Assembly: GCA_964467615.1 (NCBI GenBank) | Contig: CAYXRK010000003.1 | Location: forward strand, 19,796 to 83,795 | Source of the DNA: CAYXRK01 sp964467615 | Lineage (GTDB): Bacteria > Hydrogenedentota > Hydrogenedentia > Hydrogenedentales > GCA-2746185 | Length of the DNA: 64,000 bases | Direction: 5' to 3' | Shown: positions 48,731-57,902 of the stretch, piece by piece | How positions within the stretch are numbered: position 1 is the first letter of the stretch | How the letters are laid out: each line of letters begins with the position of its first letter | Notes under the pieces: model-generated | What the model was told of the DNA's origin: nothing | Database searches by the model: none | Seen by the model: only the letters and a program-made list of their open reading frames with translations | Position numbers and translations under genes: made by a program

Positions 48731-49702
48731 ATGAAACGAATTGGTGTATTGACCAGCGGCGGCGATTCGCCCGGCATGAATGCGGCGATCCGCGCCGTGA
48801 CGCGGGCCGCCATTTACCACGGCCTCGAAGTCGTCGGTATTGAGCGTGGGTACCAGGGTCTCGTCGACTCGATGTTGCGGCCGCTGTACCTGCGGTCGGT
48901 CTCGGGGATTATCAATCGCGGCGGCACGATACTTCGGACCGCGCGCTGCCAAGAGTTCTACGAAATCGACGGGCGCGAAGCCGCCGCGAAAACCTTGGAC
49001 GAAGAGCGCATCGATGGCCTCGTGGTTATCGGCGGCGACGGGTCCTATCGCGGCGCGGAGGCGCTCGAGCAGGAACACGGCTCGCGCTGTATCGGGCTGC
49101 CGGGCACTATCGACAATGACATCGGCGGCACCGACTACACCATCGGTTTTGACACGGCGCTGAACACGGCCATCGAGGCCATCGACCGCATCCGCGATAC
49201 GGCGGGTTCGCACGAGCGCGTGTTTTTCGTCGAGGTGATGGGGCGCGGCAGCGGCTACATCGCAATCATGAGCGCGATTGCGGGCGGCGCGGAACACGTC
49301 CTGGTGCCGGAAACGCCCACGAGCATCGAGACCCTAATTGCACGCATCAAACAAGGACAAGAAACGGGCAAGACGTCGCACATCATCGTCGTCGCCGAGG
49401 GAGACGAAGCCGGCGGGGCGATGGAGATCGCGCGCAAAGTCGAGGCCGGATCGGACATTCGAGGCACGCGCGTCACCGTGATCGGCCACTTGCAGCGCGG
49501 CGGCGGCCCGACGGCATTCGACCGCATCCTCGCTAGCCGAATGGGCGTGTTCGCGGTCGAGACACTCCTCGCCGGCGAAGCGGGCAAAATGGTGGGCATT
49601 CGCGGCGGGCAGCTCGTCCTCAAACCCTTCTCTGCGGCACATGAAGAATCAGCGCGTTTCGACCCAGGCTTGAGCAAGATTGCCGAGATCCTGTCGATTT
49701 GA
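48731..49702 (+). CDS. pfkA: 6-phosphofructokinase (ATP-dependent type)
   Basis: This committing enzyme of glycolysis is 323 residues long, with the start MKRIGVLTSGGDSPGMNAAI. It has the ATP-site glycines GGDGSYRGA (Gly rather than Asp at the deciding position, which favours ATP over pyrophosphate) and the catalytic GTIDNDIGGTD. It is preceded by a 130-base interval with a TACACT -10-like hexamer at 48660-48665. The context gives no operon partner. Confidence 0.94.
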   Translation: MKRIGVLTSGGDSPGMNAAIRAVTRAAIYHGLEVVGIERGYQGLVDSMLRPLYLRSVSGIINRGGTILRTARCQEFYEIDGREAAAKTLDEERIDGLVVIGGDGSYRGAEALEQEHGSRCIGLPGTIDNDIGGTDYTIGFDTALNTAIEAIDRIRDTAGSHERVFFVEVMGRGSGYIAIMSAIAGGAEHVLVPETPTSIETLIARIKQGQETGKTSHIIVVAEGDEAGGAMEIARKVEAGSDIRGTRVTVIGHLQRGGGPTAFDRILASRMGVFAVETLLAGEAGKMVGIRGGQLVLKPFSAAHEESARFDPGLSKIAEILSI

Positions 49703-49894
49703 ACTGCAGACCGGAAATACGCCAAGCATTGTCTAGGCCTCGTCCTGCACGCGGCAGCGTGGACTGCGGTAGTTCTGCTAAGGTCTCGATAGAAGCTCGC
49801 TTTGTTGAAAGTCATTGTTCCTCGGCATCGGCGGGGCTGCGGTAATAGAATTGACTGCGGCGATTAGCTCGCTCTGTTGCTCCTTTTGCCACTC

Positions 49895-52800
49895 GTGATC
49901 AAAGACACACTTCCTCAACTCGACGTTGTTTCGAGGATTGCCGCCCTTACGCCCGCCAAGCGCCGCGGGGGCGTCGAGGTTGTCGGGCCGTGGGGATCGG
50001 GCAAGGCGCTCGTCGCCGTTCAAACGGCCCAGGCCCTGGGCGCGTCGCTGTTGTACATCACGCACGGGCGCATCGACGCCGAATCCGCCTTCGAAGACCT
50101 GTGCTCCTTCACCGATCCGGAGCAATGCACGCTGCTGCCCGCGTGGGAAGTGCTCCCGACGGACGCGATGAAGCCCGCGGACGACGTCGTCGCCGAACGA
50201 ATGAACGCACTCGAACGCATCGGCCTTGCGCGCGAGCGCGGTGGACCCGTCTTCGCGTCGCTGTCCGTGCGCGCGCTGTTGCAACGCGTGCTGGATCGCA
50301 AGGAACTGCTGCGCGACACGCTTACGCTCCGCGCGGGCGAGGAGTACGACCTCGAGGACATCGTCGCCCGGCTCGTCAAACTCGGCTACGAGCGCGAACT
50401 GATGGTCGAGCAGCGCGGCCAACTTTCCGTGCGCGGCGGCATCTTCGACGTGTTCCCGATATCGAGCGAGTTGCCGTATCGCATCGAGTTTTTTGGCGAC
50501 GAGATTGAATCGATTCGCCGGTTTGAACCGGAAACGCAACGCAGCGTCGATACGCGCGCGGAAATCCAAATTCTCCCACGCTCAGAGAAGCGCCTGCTCG
50601 AGGCGCAGGGCCATGACCCGCGCGCGCTGTCGTCCATCATTGATTACTTCCCCGAAAACACGATCTTCGCAGTTGACGAACCGCTCGCCATTATGGAAGA
50701 GGCCGAACGACTCGAAGCGCAATTCGCGAGCACGTCGTTCATGATGACCTGGGACGAAGCGACTAGCCACGCGCGTGGCCTTTTCCACCTCTCGCTCGCC
50801 CAAATCGCGCACGACCCGCGCGAGGGCGCGCTCCGCATGACCGCGCCGATGCTCTCGATGTCGAGTTGGCGCGACCGGCAGGACGGCTTCTGGGACCAAC
50901 TCACGGAATGGGACCAGGCTGGCTACGCCGTCCAACTCTATTGCAACAACCCCGGCGAACGGCGACGACTGCTCGAGATTCTCGAAGAGCGCGGCTACCG
51001 CCCCGGCAAGGACGCCTTCGACCTTCGCATCGGCATCGGCCAGTTGCGCGCCGGGTTCGCCTCGCCGAAGGACAAGTTCGCCGTGCTGAGCGAGCGCGAA
51101 ATTTTCGGACGAAAATACGTCCGCCGCAAACGCCGCCGCTTTTCCGCGGGCGCCGCCATCACGGCCTTCAGCGACCTCAAGGCCGGCGACTACATCGTCC
51201 ACATGGACCACGGCGTTGGGCGCTATCTCGGCCTCAGACGTTTCCAGGATCGCGCGGGCGATTTCCTCGGCGTCCAATACGCGGGCGGCGACATCATGTA
51301 CCTGCCCGTCACGCACGTGGACCTCGTGCAGAAATACGTGGGCGGCGACGGCGTCGTACCGAAGATCGACCGGCTCGGCGGCGCGTCCTGGGCCAAGACC
51401 AAGGGCCGCGTCAAGAAGGCCGTCAAGGAAATGACGGAGGAGCTGCTGCGACTATACGCCGCACGCGAAACACAGGAGGGCCAAGCCTTCAGCCCCGATA
51501 CGCATTGGCAACGCGAATTCGAGGACGCCTTCGAGTACGACGAGACGCCCGACCAGATCCGAGCCATCCTGGACGTGAAGGCCGACATGCAATCGCCCAA
51601 ACCGATGGAACGCCTCATCTGCGGCGACGTCGGCTACGGCAAAACCGAAGTCGCCATGCGCGCGGCGTTCAAGGCGGTGATGGACGGGTTCCAAGTCGCA
51701 GTGCTTGTGCCCACCACGATCCTCGCCGAGCAGCACTACAACACGTTTCGCGAGCGCCTCGCCGATTTCCCGGTCAAGGTTGAGATGCTCAGCCGCTTCC
51801 GCTCGCCAAAGCAGCAAGGCGAGATCGTCCGCAAGTTGCGCGACGGCGAACTCGATATCGTCATCGGCACGCACCGCCTCACGTCCGGCGACGTCAAATT
51901 CCACAACCTCGGCCTCATCGTTCTCGACGAGGAACAACGGTTCGGCGTCAAACACAAGGAACGGCTCAAGCATCTCAAGACCAACGTGGACGTGCTCTCG
52001 CTTTCCGCGACGCCCATCCCGCGCACGATGCACATGGCGCTCATGGGCGTGCGCGACATGAGCGTCATCAACACCGCGCCGAACGACCGCCTGCCGATTC
52101 ACACGTGCATCGAAGTGTTTGACGAACAACTCATCGCCGAAGCGATCGCGCGCGAACTTGCCCGCGAAGGCCAGGTCTTCTACCTGCACAACCGCGTGCA
52201 GACCATTGCGAGCGTGGCCACCGTGGTCAAGAAGCTCGTGCCACGGGCCCGCGTCGGCATCGGCCACGGCCAGATGCACGAAGACGAACTCGAGGAGGTC
52301 ATGGCGCGATTCATCCGCGGCGAACTCGATGTGCTCGTCTGCACGACGATCATCGGCTCGGGCCTCGACATTCCCAACGCGAACACGATCATCGTCGATC
52401 GCGCGGACACGTTTGGCCTCTCCGAACTCTACCAACTGCGCGGGCGCGTCGGCCGCTACAAACATCGCGCCTTCGCCTATCTGCTCGTGCCCGGCGATCG
52501 CGCGCTCACCGAAGACGCGCAAAAAAGGCTCAAGGCCCTCGAGGAATTCAGCACGCTCGGCGCGGGGTTCCGCATCGCCATGCGCGACCTCGAAATCCGC
52601 GGCGCGGGAAACATGCTCGGCCATCAACAGAGCGGCCACATCGCCGCCGTCGGCTACGACACCTACAGCCAGCTCATCGAGGAGGCCGTCGCCGAACTCA
52701 AGGGCGCGCCCGTCCGTACGCTAAATCTTCCGCTGTTCGACGGTACGGTGGACGGCTTCATCCCCGACGCCTACATCGAGTCCGAGCCGCAGAAAATCAC

Positions 52801-53164
52801 CGTCTACAAACGCATCGCCAATCTAAAATCCATCGAGGAAATCGACGAAATGGCCGGCGAACTCAAAGACCGCTTCGGCCCGCCGCCCGGTCCCGTCAAA
52901 CGCCTGCTCGACGTCATGCGCGTGCGTGCGTTGGCCGCGGAGATTGGCGCGAAACGCGTCCGCGCCGGAAAAGACGCCATCGTAATCGAACTCAGCGACT
53001 CGACCCTCATCCGCCGCGAAAACCAACCCAAACTTCGCCAACAACTCGGCCCCCGCGCCGATTTCGCATGGGGCGCCGCGCCGGCAATTACTTACGGATC
53101 GAACGGCACGGACGACGTGCTGGGCGTGTCGCTGTCTGTATTGACGCGACTGCTCGAACCGTAA
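49895..53164 (+). CDS. mfd: Transcription-repair coupling factor
   Basis: Mfd frees RNA polymerase stalled at DNA lesions and recruits UvrA for nucleotide excision repair. An N-terminal UvrB-like part with a degenerate P loop (VVGPWGSGKALV) is followed near residue 438 by the RNA polymerase-interaction domain (GDYIVHMDHGVGRYLGL). The RecG-like motor has Walker A GDVGYGKTEV near 580, the DEEQ box LDEEQRFGV near 680 and the motif VI region LRGRVGRYKHRAFAYLL. A C-terminal UvrA-masking domain (TRCF) ends it. About 1089 residues fits the family. The start may be GTG 49895 or an in-frame TTG at 49877; neither has a clear ribosome site. Confidence 0.95.
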   Translation: MIKDTLPQLDVVSRIAALTPAKRRGGVEVVGPWGSGKALVAVQTAQALGASLLYITHGRIDAESAFEDLCSFTDPEQCTLLPAWEVLPTDAMKPADDVVAERMNALERIGLARERGGPVFASLSVRALLQRVLDRKELLRDTLTLRAGEEYDLEDIVARLVKLGYERELMVEQRGQLSVRGGIFDVFPISSELPYRIEFFGDEIESIRRFEPETQRSVDTRAEIQILPRSEKRLLEAQGHDPRALSSIIDYFPENTIFAVDEPLAIMEEAERLEAQFASTSFMMTWDEATSHARGLFHLSLAQIAHDPREGALRMTAPMLSMSSWRDRQDGFWDQLTEWDQAGYAVQLYCNNPGERRRLLEILEERGYRPGKDAFDLRIGIGQLRAGFASPKDKFAVLSEREIFGRKYVRRKRRRFSAGAAITAFSDLKAGDYIVHMDHGVGRYLGLRRFQDRAGDFLGVQYAGGDIMYLPVTHVDLVQKYVGGDGVVPKIDRLGGASWAKTKGRVKKAVKEMTEELLRLYAARETQEGQAFSPDTHWQREFEDAFEYDETPDQIRAILDVKADMQSPKPMERLICGDVGYGKTEVAMRAAFKAVMDGFQVAVLVPTTILAEQHYNTFRERLADFPVKVEMLSRFRSPKQQGEIVRKLRDGELDIVIGTHRLTSGDVKFHNLGLIVLDEEQRFGVKHKERLKHLKTNVDVLSLSATPIPRTMHMALMGVRDMSVINTAPNDRLPIHTCIEVFDEQLIAEAIARELAREGQVFYLHNRVQTIASVATVVKKLVPRARVGIGHGQMHEDELEEVMARFIRGELDVLVCTTIIGSGLDIPNANTIIVDRADTFGLSELYQLRGRVGRYKHRAFAYLLVPGDRALTEDAQKRLKALEEFSTLGAGFRIAMRDLEIRGAGNMLGHQQSGHIAAVGYDTYSQLIEEAVAELKGAPVRTLNLPLFDGTVDGFIPDAYIESEPQKITVYKRIANLKSIEEIDEMAGELKDRFGPPPGPVKRLLDVMRVRALAAEIGAKRVRAGKDAIVIELSDSTLIRRENQPKLRQQLGPRADFAWGAAPAITYGSNGTDDVLGVSLSVLTRLLEP

Positions 53165-53259
53165 GTTGGCTCCAATTTCACCGATAGGATCGCGTCTTCA
53201 GAATGCCGGATGCGGTATAGTATGACAATCCAAAATCTATGTGCCTCGGAAACACCGCT

Positions 53260-54312
53260 ATGTACCAATCGCTGAGCATTAATCACCTGCGAGGAATTCG
53301 CGAGCTTACTCTTAAACCATTGCAGCGGATTTCACTGATTACCGGGCGCAATGGCTGTGGAAAAACCACTATTCTAGAAGCGATGTTTTTGATTGTGGGT
53401 CACCACAATCCTCAGATTCCGTTCAGCGTCGGTGGCTGGCGTGGAATGTTAGAAGAATCCGCAGAGGAGACCGTTTCCTGGTTGTTCGGGTCAAAAGAAA
53501 CTGCGGCCCCAATTGAGATTAGCGTTGAACGGGAGGGTATCTCCTTCGCGTTGTCCGTAACGTTTCTATCGCCGGAACAAATGAAAGACGAAAAAATCTA
53601 TCTTGTAGACCCTGTTTCCGGCGAACAGAGTACAACTGAAATTGGTCAAGTGCCCGGAATCAAAATGATCCTAAAGAAAGGCGATGTGGCCCTCTCAGAG
53701 TCGGGATTGATACTACTTCGAGACGGCCCAGCCATTGGCGCATCCGCTCCCCAGCTTGGGTATGCCTCATTCATCAACGCGTTCACCACAACGACGAAGG
53801 ACAATCCCAAGCGATTCAGTCGTTGCCGTGAACGTGGCCAAGTCGAGAAAATAATAGAATCTTTGCAGATAATTGAAAAGCGGCTTACCAACCTGGTGAT
53901 CCACGTCTCGACGAGCGGGAAAACAGGCATTTATGCCGATGTGCAGGGTTCTCTGATTCCGATGCCCCTTCTCGGGCAAGGCGCAAGCCGCCTACTTTCC
54001 ATTGTATTGGCCATTTTCGATGCGGAGAATGGTGTCGTATTAGTCGATGAGATTGAAAACGGGTTTCATCACTCGGCGATCGAGAAGATTTGGGAAGCGA
54101 TTGATGCCGCATCGAAAGGCGCGAACGTACAGGTCATGGCGACCACTCACAGTCTAGAATGTATCGACGCTGCGCATCGCCACTTCGAGAAATCGGGAAA
54201 CTACGATTTCGGATTGCATCGCCTCGATGCCTCCAACGGGCTGATCAAAGACGTTGTATACCGGGAAGAAATCCTTGAGGCTGCTATTTCCGGCGGAATC
54301 GAGGTTCGTTAG
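53260..54312 (+). CDS. AAA-family (OLD/AriA-like) ATPase of a two-gene system
   Basis: This is an SMC/ABC-type ATPase of 350 residues, lacking a coiled coil of any length. Walker A is GRNGCGKTT near residue 29, the signature-like segment is LGQGASRLLSIVL near 238, Walker B is GVVLVDEIENG near 258, and the switch histidine is in ATTHS near 295. The start MYQSLSINHLRGIREL fits the OLD/AAA15-AAA21 group. Its stop codon overlaps the next start by one base, and that gene encodes a TOPRIM-like protein. The arrangement is that of OLD-family and PARIS anti-phage systems, where the ATPase controls a TOPRIM nuclease. The pair is A+T-rich relative to mfd, consistent with transfer. Confidence 0.8.
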   Translation: MYQSLSINHLRGIRELTLKPLQRISLITGRNGCGKTTILEAMFLIVGHHNPQIPFSVGGWRGMLEESAEETVSWLFGSKETAAPIEISVEREGISFALSVTFLSPEQMKDEKIYLVDPVSGEQSTTEIGQVPGIKMILKKGDVALSESGLILLRDGPAIGASAPQLGYASFINAFTTTTKDNPKRFSRCRERGQVEKIIESLQIIEKRLTNLVIHVSTSGKTGIYADVQGSLIPMPLLGQGASRLLSIVLAIFDAENGVVLVDEIENGFHHSAIEKIWEAIDAASKGANVQVMATTHSLECIDAAHRHFEKSGNYDFGLHRLDASNGLIKDVVYREEILEAAISGGIEVR

Positions 54313-54944
54313 TGGCCAGTTCCACCACGAAGATTGAAATCAAGTCGCCATGTCTCATTTTGGTCGAAGGACAAGATGATAAGCGCTTCATTTCACAGAA
54401 CCTTAGGTTTGTTAATATTGATGAGGGCAGGTGCCAAGTAGAACCCATTGGAGGCAAAGACAGTTTGCGAAATAGGCTTGAAGCCTTGGTGATCTCGCCC
54501 GAGTTCGTTACTGTTGAACGCCTGGCACTACTGCGCGATGCCGATACGAATGCAGAGTCAGCATTTCAAAGTTGTGCTGGTGCGATTCGAGCCGCGCAAC
54601 TAGATCCTCCGAACTCCATTGGCGCATTCTCCGAGGGCACTCCCCGCGTCGGTGTCTTCATACTTCCCGGTTATTCGAGAAGCGGAGAGTTAGAGGATCT
54701 GTTGCTTGACTCGATCGAGGGCTGCAAGAGGACCGGCCTTGCGCAGGAGTATTTGTCACGCGTGAAGAGCGCGGGCCTCCCAACTGACAAAGACTCGAAA
54801 GCGGTGGTGTACTCATACTTGGCGTGCCAGGAACGATCAGGACTCCGGATCGGCGAGGCGACCGAGAAGGGGTATTTCCCACTCAATTCGCCAGCTTTTC
54901 GGCCGTTGCAAGACTTCTTGAAAGAGTTCGCTTCCGGTACGTAA
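54312..54944 (+). CDS. DUF3226-like TOPRIM-domain protein, partner of the ATPase
   Basis: A 210-residue protein with a TOPRIM-type core: the acidic E19-G20 loop in LILVEGQDDKRF and the D76-x-D78 pair in LLRDADTNAES. These are the expected metal-binding residues of a TOPRIM nuclease or ligase. The layout matches DUF3226/DUF4435-like proteins, the class of the PARIS effector AriB. Its GTG start overlaps the ATPase stop (TAGTG), so the two are translated together. An effector nuclease held inactive by the ATPase until infection is the likely role; this is inference from family context. Confidence 0.7.
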   Translation: MASSTTKIEIKSPCLILVEGQDDKRFISQNLRFVNIDEGRCQVEPIGGKDSLRNRLEALVISPEFVTVERLALLRDADTNAESAFQSCAGAIRAAQLDPPNSIGAFSEGTPRVGVFILPGYSRSGELEDLLLDSIEGCKRTGLAQEYLSRVKSAGLPTDKDSKAVVYSYLACQERSGLRIGEATEKGYFPLNSPAFRPLQDFLKEFASGT

Positions 54945-54982
54945 TGCGAACGAGCGTGCTTCGTCAACTTATCTGCCGTGAG

Positions 54983-56074
54983 TTACCGCCGCGTCAGCTT
55001 CCGCACGACGTTGTTCTGGTGATCGGCGAAGTACACGTTTCCCTCCGCGTCGACGTCGAGGATGTCGGGGATGAATATTTTTGCTTCCTCGGCGGGGCCG
55101 CCGTCGCCCGTCCAGCCGATTTTCCCAACGCCCGCCACGGTGTGCAGCAGACCGTCAGCCGTGACAACGCGCACGCGGTTGTTGACCTGATCGGAAATGA
55201 AGACATTGCCGTCGCGGTCCACATCGACCCCCGTCGGCTCGCCGAGGTTGGCCGTAGTCGCGGGCAGGCCGTCGCCGTTGAAACGCTTTTCGCCGGTGCC
55301 GGCGATGGTCGTAACGATTCCGTCCGTCGAAATTTTGCGAATGCGGTGGTTGTTGAAGTCGGCAACGAAAAGATTGCCTGATGCGTCGCGCGCGATCGCC
55401 GATCCGCCGGTCATCGTGGCCTGTGTTGCGGGTCCGCCGTCGCCGCTAAATCCCTCTTCACCCGTGAAGTCAATCGTAGTGACGATGCCCTTCGCGTCAA
55501 TCTTGCGGACGCGTCGGTTTCCCGAATCGGCGATGTACAGGTTTCCAGCGTCGTCCGCGACCATATGATTTGCCGAATTGAAATGCGCCGCGCTCGCCGG
55601 CCCGCCGTCACCGTCGAACGCGCGCCTCCCGTCGCCGGAAAGCAGCCGCCCAGTTCCGTCCGCACCGACTTTGAACAGTTTATTGTGCCCGCGGCTGAAC
55701 ACGTACAGGTTGTCGCTGGGATCCACCGCGATCCCGTACGCGCTGACGATATTCGTCTCGAGTGCGGGCAATTCCTCGTGCTGCATCCCCGTTTCGCCGG
55801 TGCCCATGACCGTGCGAATCACACCGTCGCGCCCCACGACCCGAACGCGTGAGTTGTTGTTGTCGGCGATGTAGACCTCGCCCTTGCTGCTCACCGCCAC
55901 CGCGGTGGGGTGATCGAGTTGCGCCGCGGTCGCGGGGCCGCCGTCGCCGCTGAATCCAGGCGTGTGGTTTCCGGCAATGGTGTTGATGATGAACCGCGGC
56001 GGTTCGGCGTGAATTGTGGCAGCACAGACAATCAGTGCCGTTGCGGCCAGTTTGGATGCGAAATTACGGAACAT
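54983..56074 (-). CDS. Exported NHL-repeat protein
   Basis: A signal peptide (LAATALIVCAATIHAEPP) is followed by about six NHL-type beta-propeller repeats. Each contains a version of GFSGDGGPATAAQLDHPTAV and a strand like YIADNNNSRVRVV. The 363 residues suit a single six-bladed propeller. NHL propellers bind proteins or sugars, and some are lactonase-like. No catalytic residues are assigned. It converges with the TOPRIM gene, 38 bases apart. Confidence 0.85.
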   Translation of the reverse strand: MFRNFASKLAATALIVCAATIHAEPPRFIINTIAGNHTPGFSGDGGPATAAQLDHPTAVAVSSKGEVYIADNNNSRVRVVGRDGVIRTVMGTGETGMQHEELPALETNIVSAYGIAVDPSDNLYVFSRGHNKLFKVGADGTGRLLSGDGRRAFDGDGGPASAAHFNSANHMVADDAGNLYIADSGNRRVRKIDAKGIVTTIDFTGEEGFSGDGGPATQATMTGGSAIARDASGNLFVADFNNHRIRKISTDGIVTTIAGTGEKRFNGDGLPATTANLGEPTGVDVDRDGNVFISDQVNNRVRVVTADGLLHTVAGVGKIGWTGDGGPAEEAKIFIPDILDVDAEGNVYFADHQNNVVRKLTRR

Positions 56075-56118
56075 GAAGTCCCTCCGTTCAATCTAATCGT
56101 TGATTTCCCGGAGGATTA

Positions 56119-56340
56119 GACGACGGCAACTGTGCCGCGGTTTGACCTGTACCGCAGAAAATCGACTGATAATATTCAGACGAGCGGTAACGTGTTCGCC
56201 TAATTCATACCGACGACAAAGCTCACCGTCGTCGTTCCGCTGCAACATTCGCACGCCGCGCCCACCGGATATCCCACACCCATAAGCCCGCGCCTTCGCA
56301 ACCTTTCTTCCTCCTCGAACGTCTTTATCAACAATTGGGT
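56119..56340 (-). pseudogene. Decayed copy of the 3' end of the thiolase gene
   Basis: The part from 56200 to about 56300 on the minus strand still reads GLMGVGYPVGA and ends GTTTVSFVVGMN, the ending of the intact thiolase at 57903 (which has GLMGVGHPVGASG). Compared with the intact gene, about 90 bases in the middle are lost and the reading frame upstream is unrelated. The match also runs past the stop codon: 56119-56215 parallels 57823-57916 (for example CGACGGCAAC, GCGGTTTGACCTG, CCTAATTCAT). This is a segmental duplication remnant. With the amidohydrolase gene between the copies, it fills the 344-base interval that holds no other gene. Confidence 0.7.
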
Positions 56341-56418
56341 TAAATTCCCAAGTGCAACACCTGCAAGTCGGAGGGGTAGTCCCTGGCACGCGCATCTAGT
56401 CTGACATCGATTCGTAGC

Positions 56419-57762
56419 GTGGCGATCAGCGCCGCGTTCTTTCTCGTGATGAATTCCGTCGCGAATTCCGAACTTCTTGTCTTTCGTAAAGTCACCGTAT
56501 TGCCCATGACGGGCAAAGGCCCGCTCGAACGACAGACCGTCGTTGTAGACGCGGACCGAATCGTCGCGATTGGGCCCAGCAACGACGTTGTCGTACCGGA
56601 CAACGCGCGGATCGTTGAGGCCGCCGGGAAATTCCTTATCCCAGGTCTCTTTGACATGCACGTCCATCTCTCGAAGATTGGCGAAACGGCGTTGCCGCTT
56701 TTCACAGCCAATGGCGTCAGCAGCGTCCGAGACATGGGAAGCGATTTTGACGAAGTTTCAATGTGGCGCGGGGAGATTGAAGCGGGTGCGCGGGTCGGTC
56801 CGCGCATAAAGACACCCGGCCCCATTTTCGAAAGCGCGACGAGCGTCCAGCGCATGAAGAACGAACGCGTCGTCGAGCCCGTGGAACGCACCCGCGTGCC
56901 CGTCCCCGACGCGGAATCGGCGCCGCGAATCGTCGAGGCGCTGGCGGCCCGCCGTGTGGACTTTATAAAAATCCGGACCTTTGCCTCGAAGGACGTGTAT
57001 TTTGCCGTCGCTGAGACGGCGAAGCGCCTCGGCCTGCCGCTGGTGGGCCACGCCGACCATCTGACTTCGGACGACCTTTTCCGCGCGGGCCACCTGAGCG
57101 TCGAGCATGCGCCCCTGCCCCGGTTTGTCGCGACGACGGACGAAGAACGTAAAGCGCTTTTTGAACGGTTCAAAAGCAGAGGAATCGTGTTCGTCCCCAC
57201 GCTCGTCAACGCGACGGAGTCATTCCTGGTGCCGGCGGACCGGGCAGAGGCCATCGTGAACGACCCCGAGGGCCGCATCGACTTCCGGCGGAAGTACGTC
57301 TCCGAGCACTTGTTGGCGGACTGGCGCGAGCAGGTCGGGGAACGGCGAGGCCCGATTCCGGACGCGCTCCGCAGGCTGTTCGAGGACGCTCAACGCAAAC
57401 TCCGTGAATTGCACGAAGCGGGCGTGCGCATCCTGCCGGGAACGGACGCGGCCGTCCTCCTCAATTATCCGGGTTTCATGCTGCACATCGAACTCCAGCG
57501 TTTCGTCGAACTGCTGGGAATGACGCCGGAAGAGGCGCTTCTCAGCGCGACCCGATATTCGGCCGAATTTCTCGGCGTCGACGATGAAGTGGGCACGATC
57601 GAGGTCGGAAAGCGGGCCGATTTGGTCCTTCTCGACGCGAATCCCCTCGAAGAAATCTCCCGTACGAACCATATTAACGCCGTCGTGTCTCGGGGCCGGT
57701 TCTATGACAAGCAGGGAATCGAAGAACTCTTGAAGGGCGTCGAGGAAGCCGTTAAGCAATAG
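56419..57762 (+). CDS. Exported amidohydrolase-family protein
   Basis: An N-terminal signal-like stretch (AISAAFFLVMNSVANS) precedes an amidohydrolase of 447 residues. Metal-ligand motifs are visible: DMHVHL after FLIPGLF, a likely carbamylated or bridging Lys in FIKIRTF, the GHADHL and VEHAPL histidines, and the catalytic Asp in LPGTDAAV. The C-terminal strand block (EVGKRADLVLLDANPLEE) closes the barrel. It resembles imidazolonepropionase-like and prolidase-type secreted hydrolases; the substrate is unknown. The GTG start has no clear ribosome site. The gene lies between two copies of a thiolase 3' end. Confidence 0.85.
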   Translation: MAISAAFFLVMNSVANSELLVFRKVTVLPMTGKGPLERQTVVVDADRIVAIGPSNDVVVPDNARIVEAAGKFLIPGLFDMHVHLSKIGETALPLFTANGVSSVRDMGSDFDEVSMWRGEIEAGARVGPRIKTPGPIFESATSVQRMKNERVVEPVERTRVPVPDAESAPRIVEALAARRVDFIKIRTFASKDVYFAVAETAKRLGLPLVGHADHLTSDDLFRAGHLSVEHAPLPRFVATTDEERKALFERFKSRGIVFVPTLVNATESFLVPADRAEAIVNDPEGRIDFRRKYVSEHLLADWREQVGERRGPIPDALRRLFEDAQRKLRELHEAGVRILPGTDAAVLLNYPGFMLHIELQRFVELLGMTPEEALLSATRYSAEFLGVDDEVGTIEVGKRADLVLLDANPLEEISRTNHINAVVSRGRFYDKQGIEELLKGVEEAVKQ

Positions 57763-57902
57763 GCCGTTGATTCGATTCTCTGCGTGGGCCTCCGATGGGT
57801 CATCCTCATTCTCGTCCTGTTGTACGACGGCAACAGGGCTGCGGTTTGACCTGCACCGCAGGAACTTGAGCGAAATGTTTGGACGAACGGAAACGTTTCG
57901 GC

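Noticed and set aside
49794..49880. Two AGCTCGCT-TGTTG direct repeats before mfd
   Set aside because: The match is short and isolated, with no inverted partner or promoter logic, so it is probably chance.
51452..52639. A 395-codon antisense frame inside mfd
   Set aside because: The sense strand carries all motor motifs of Mfd, and the antisense product resembles no protein family.
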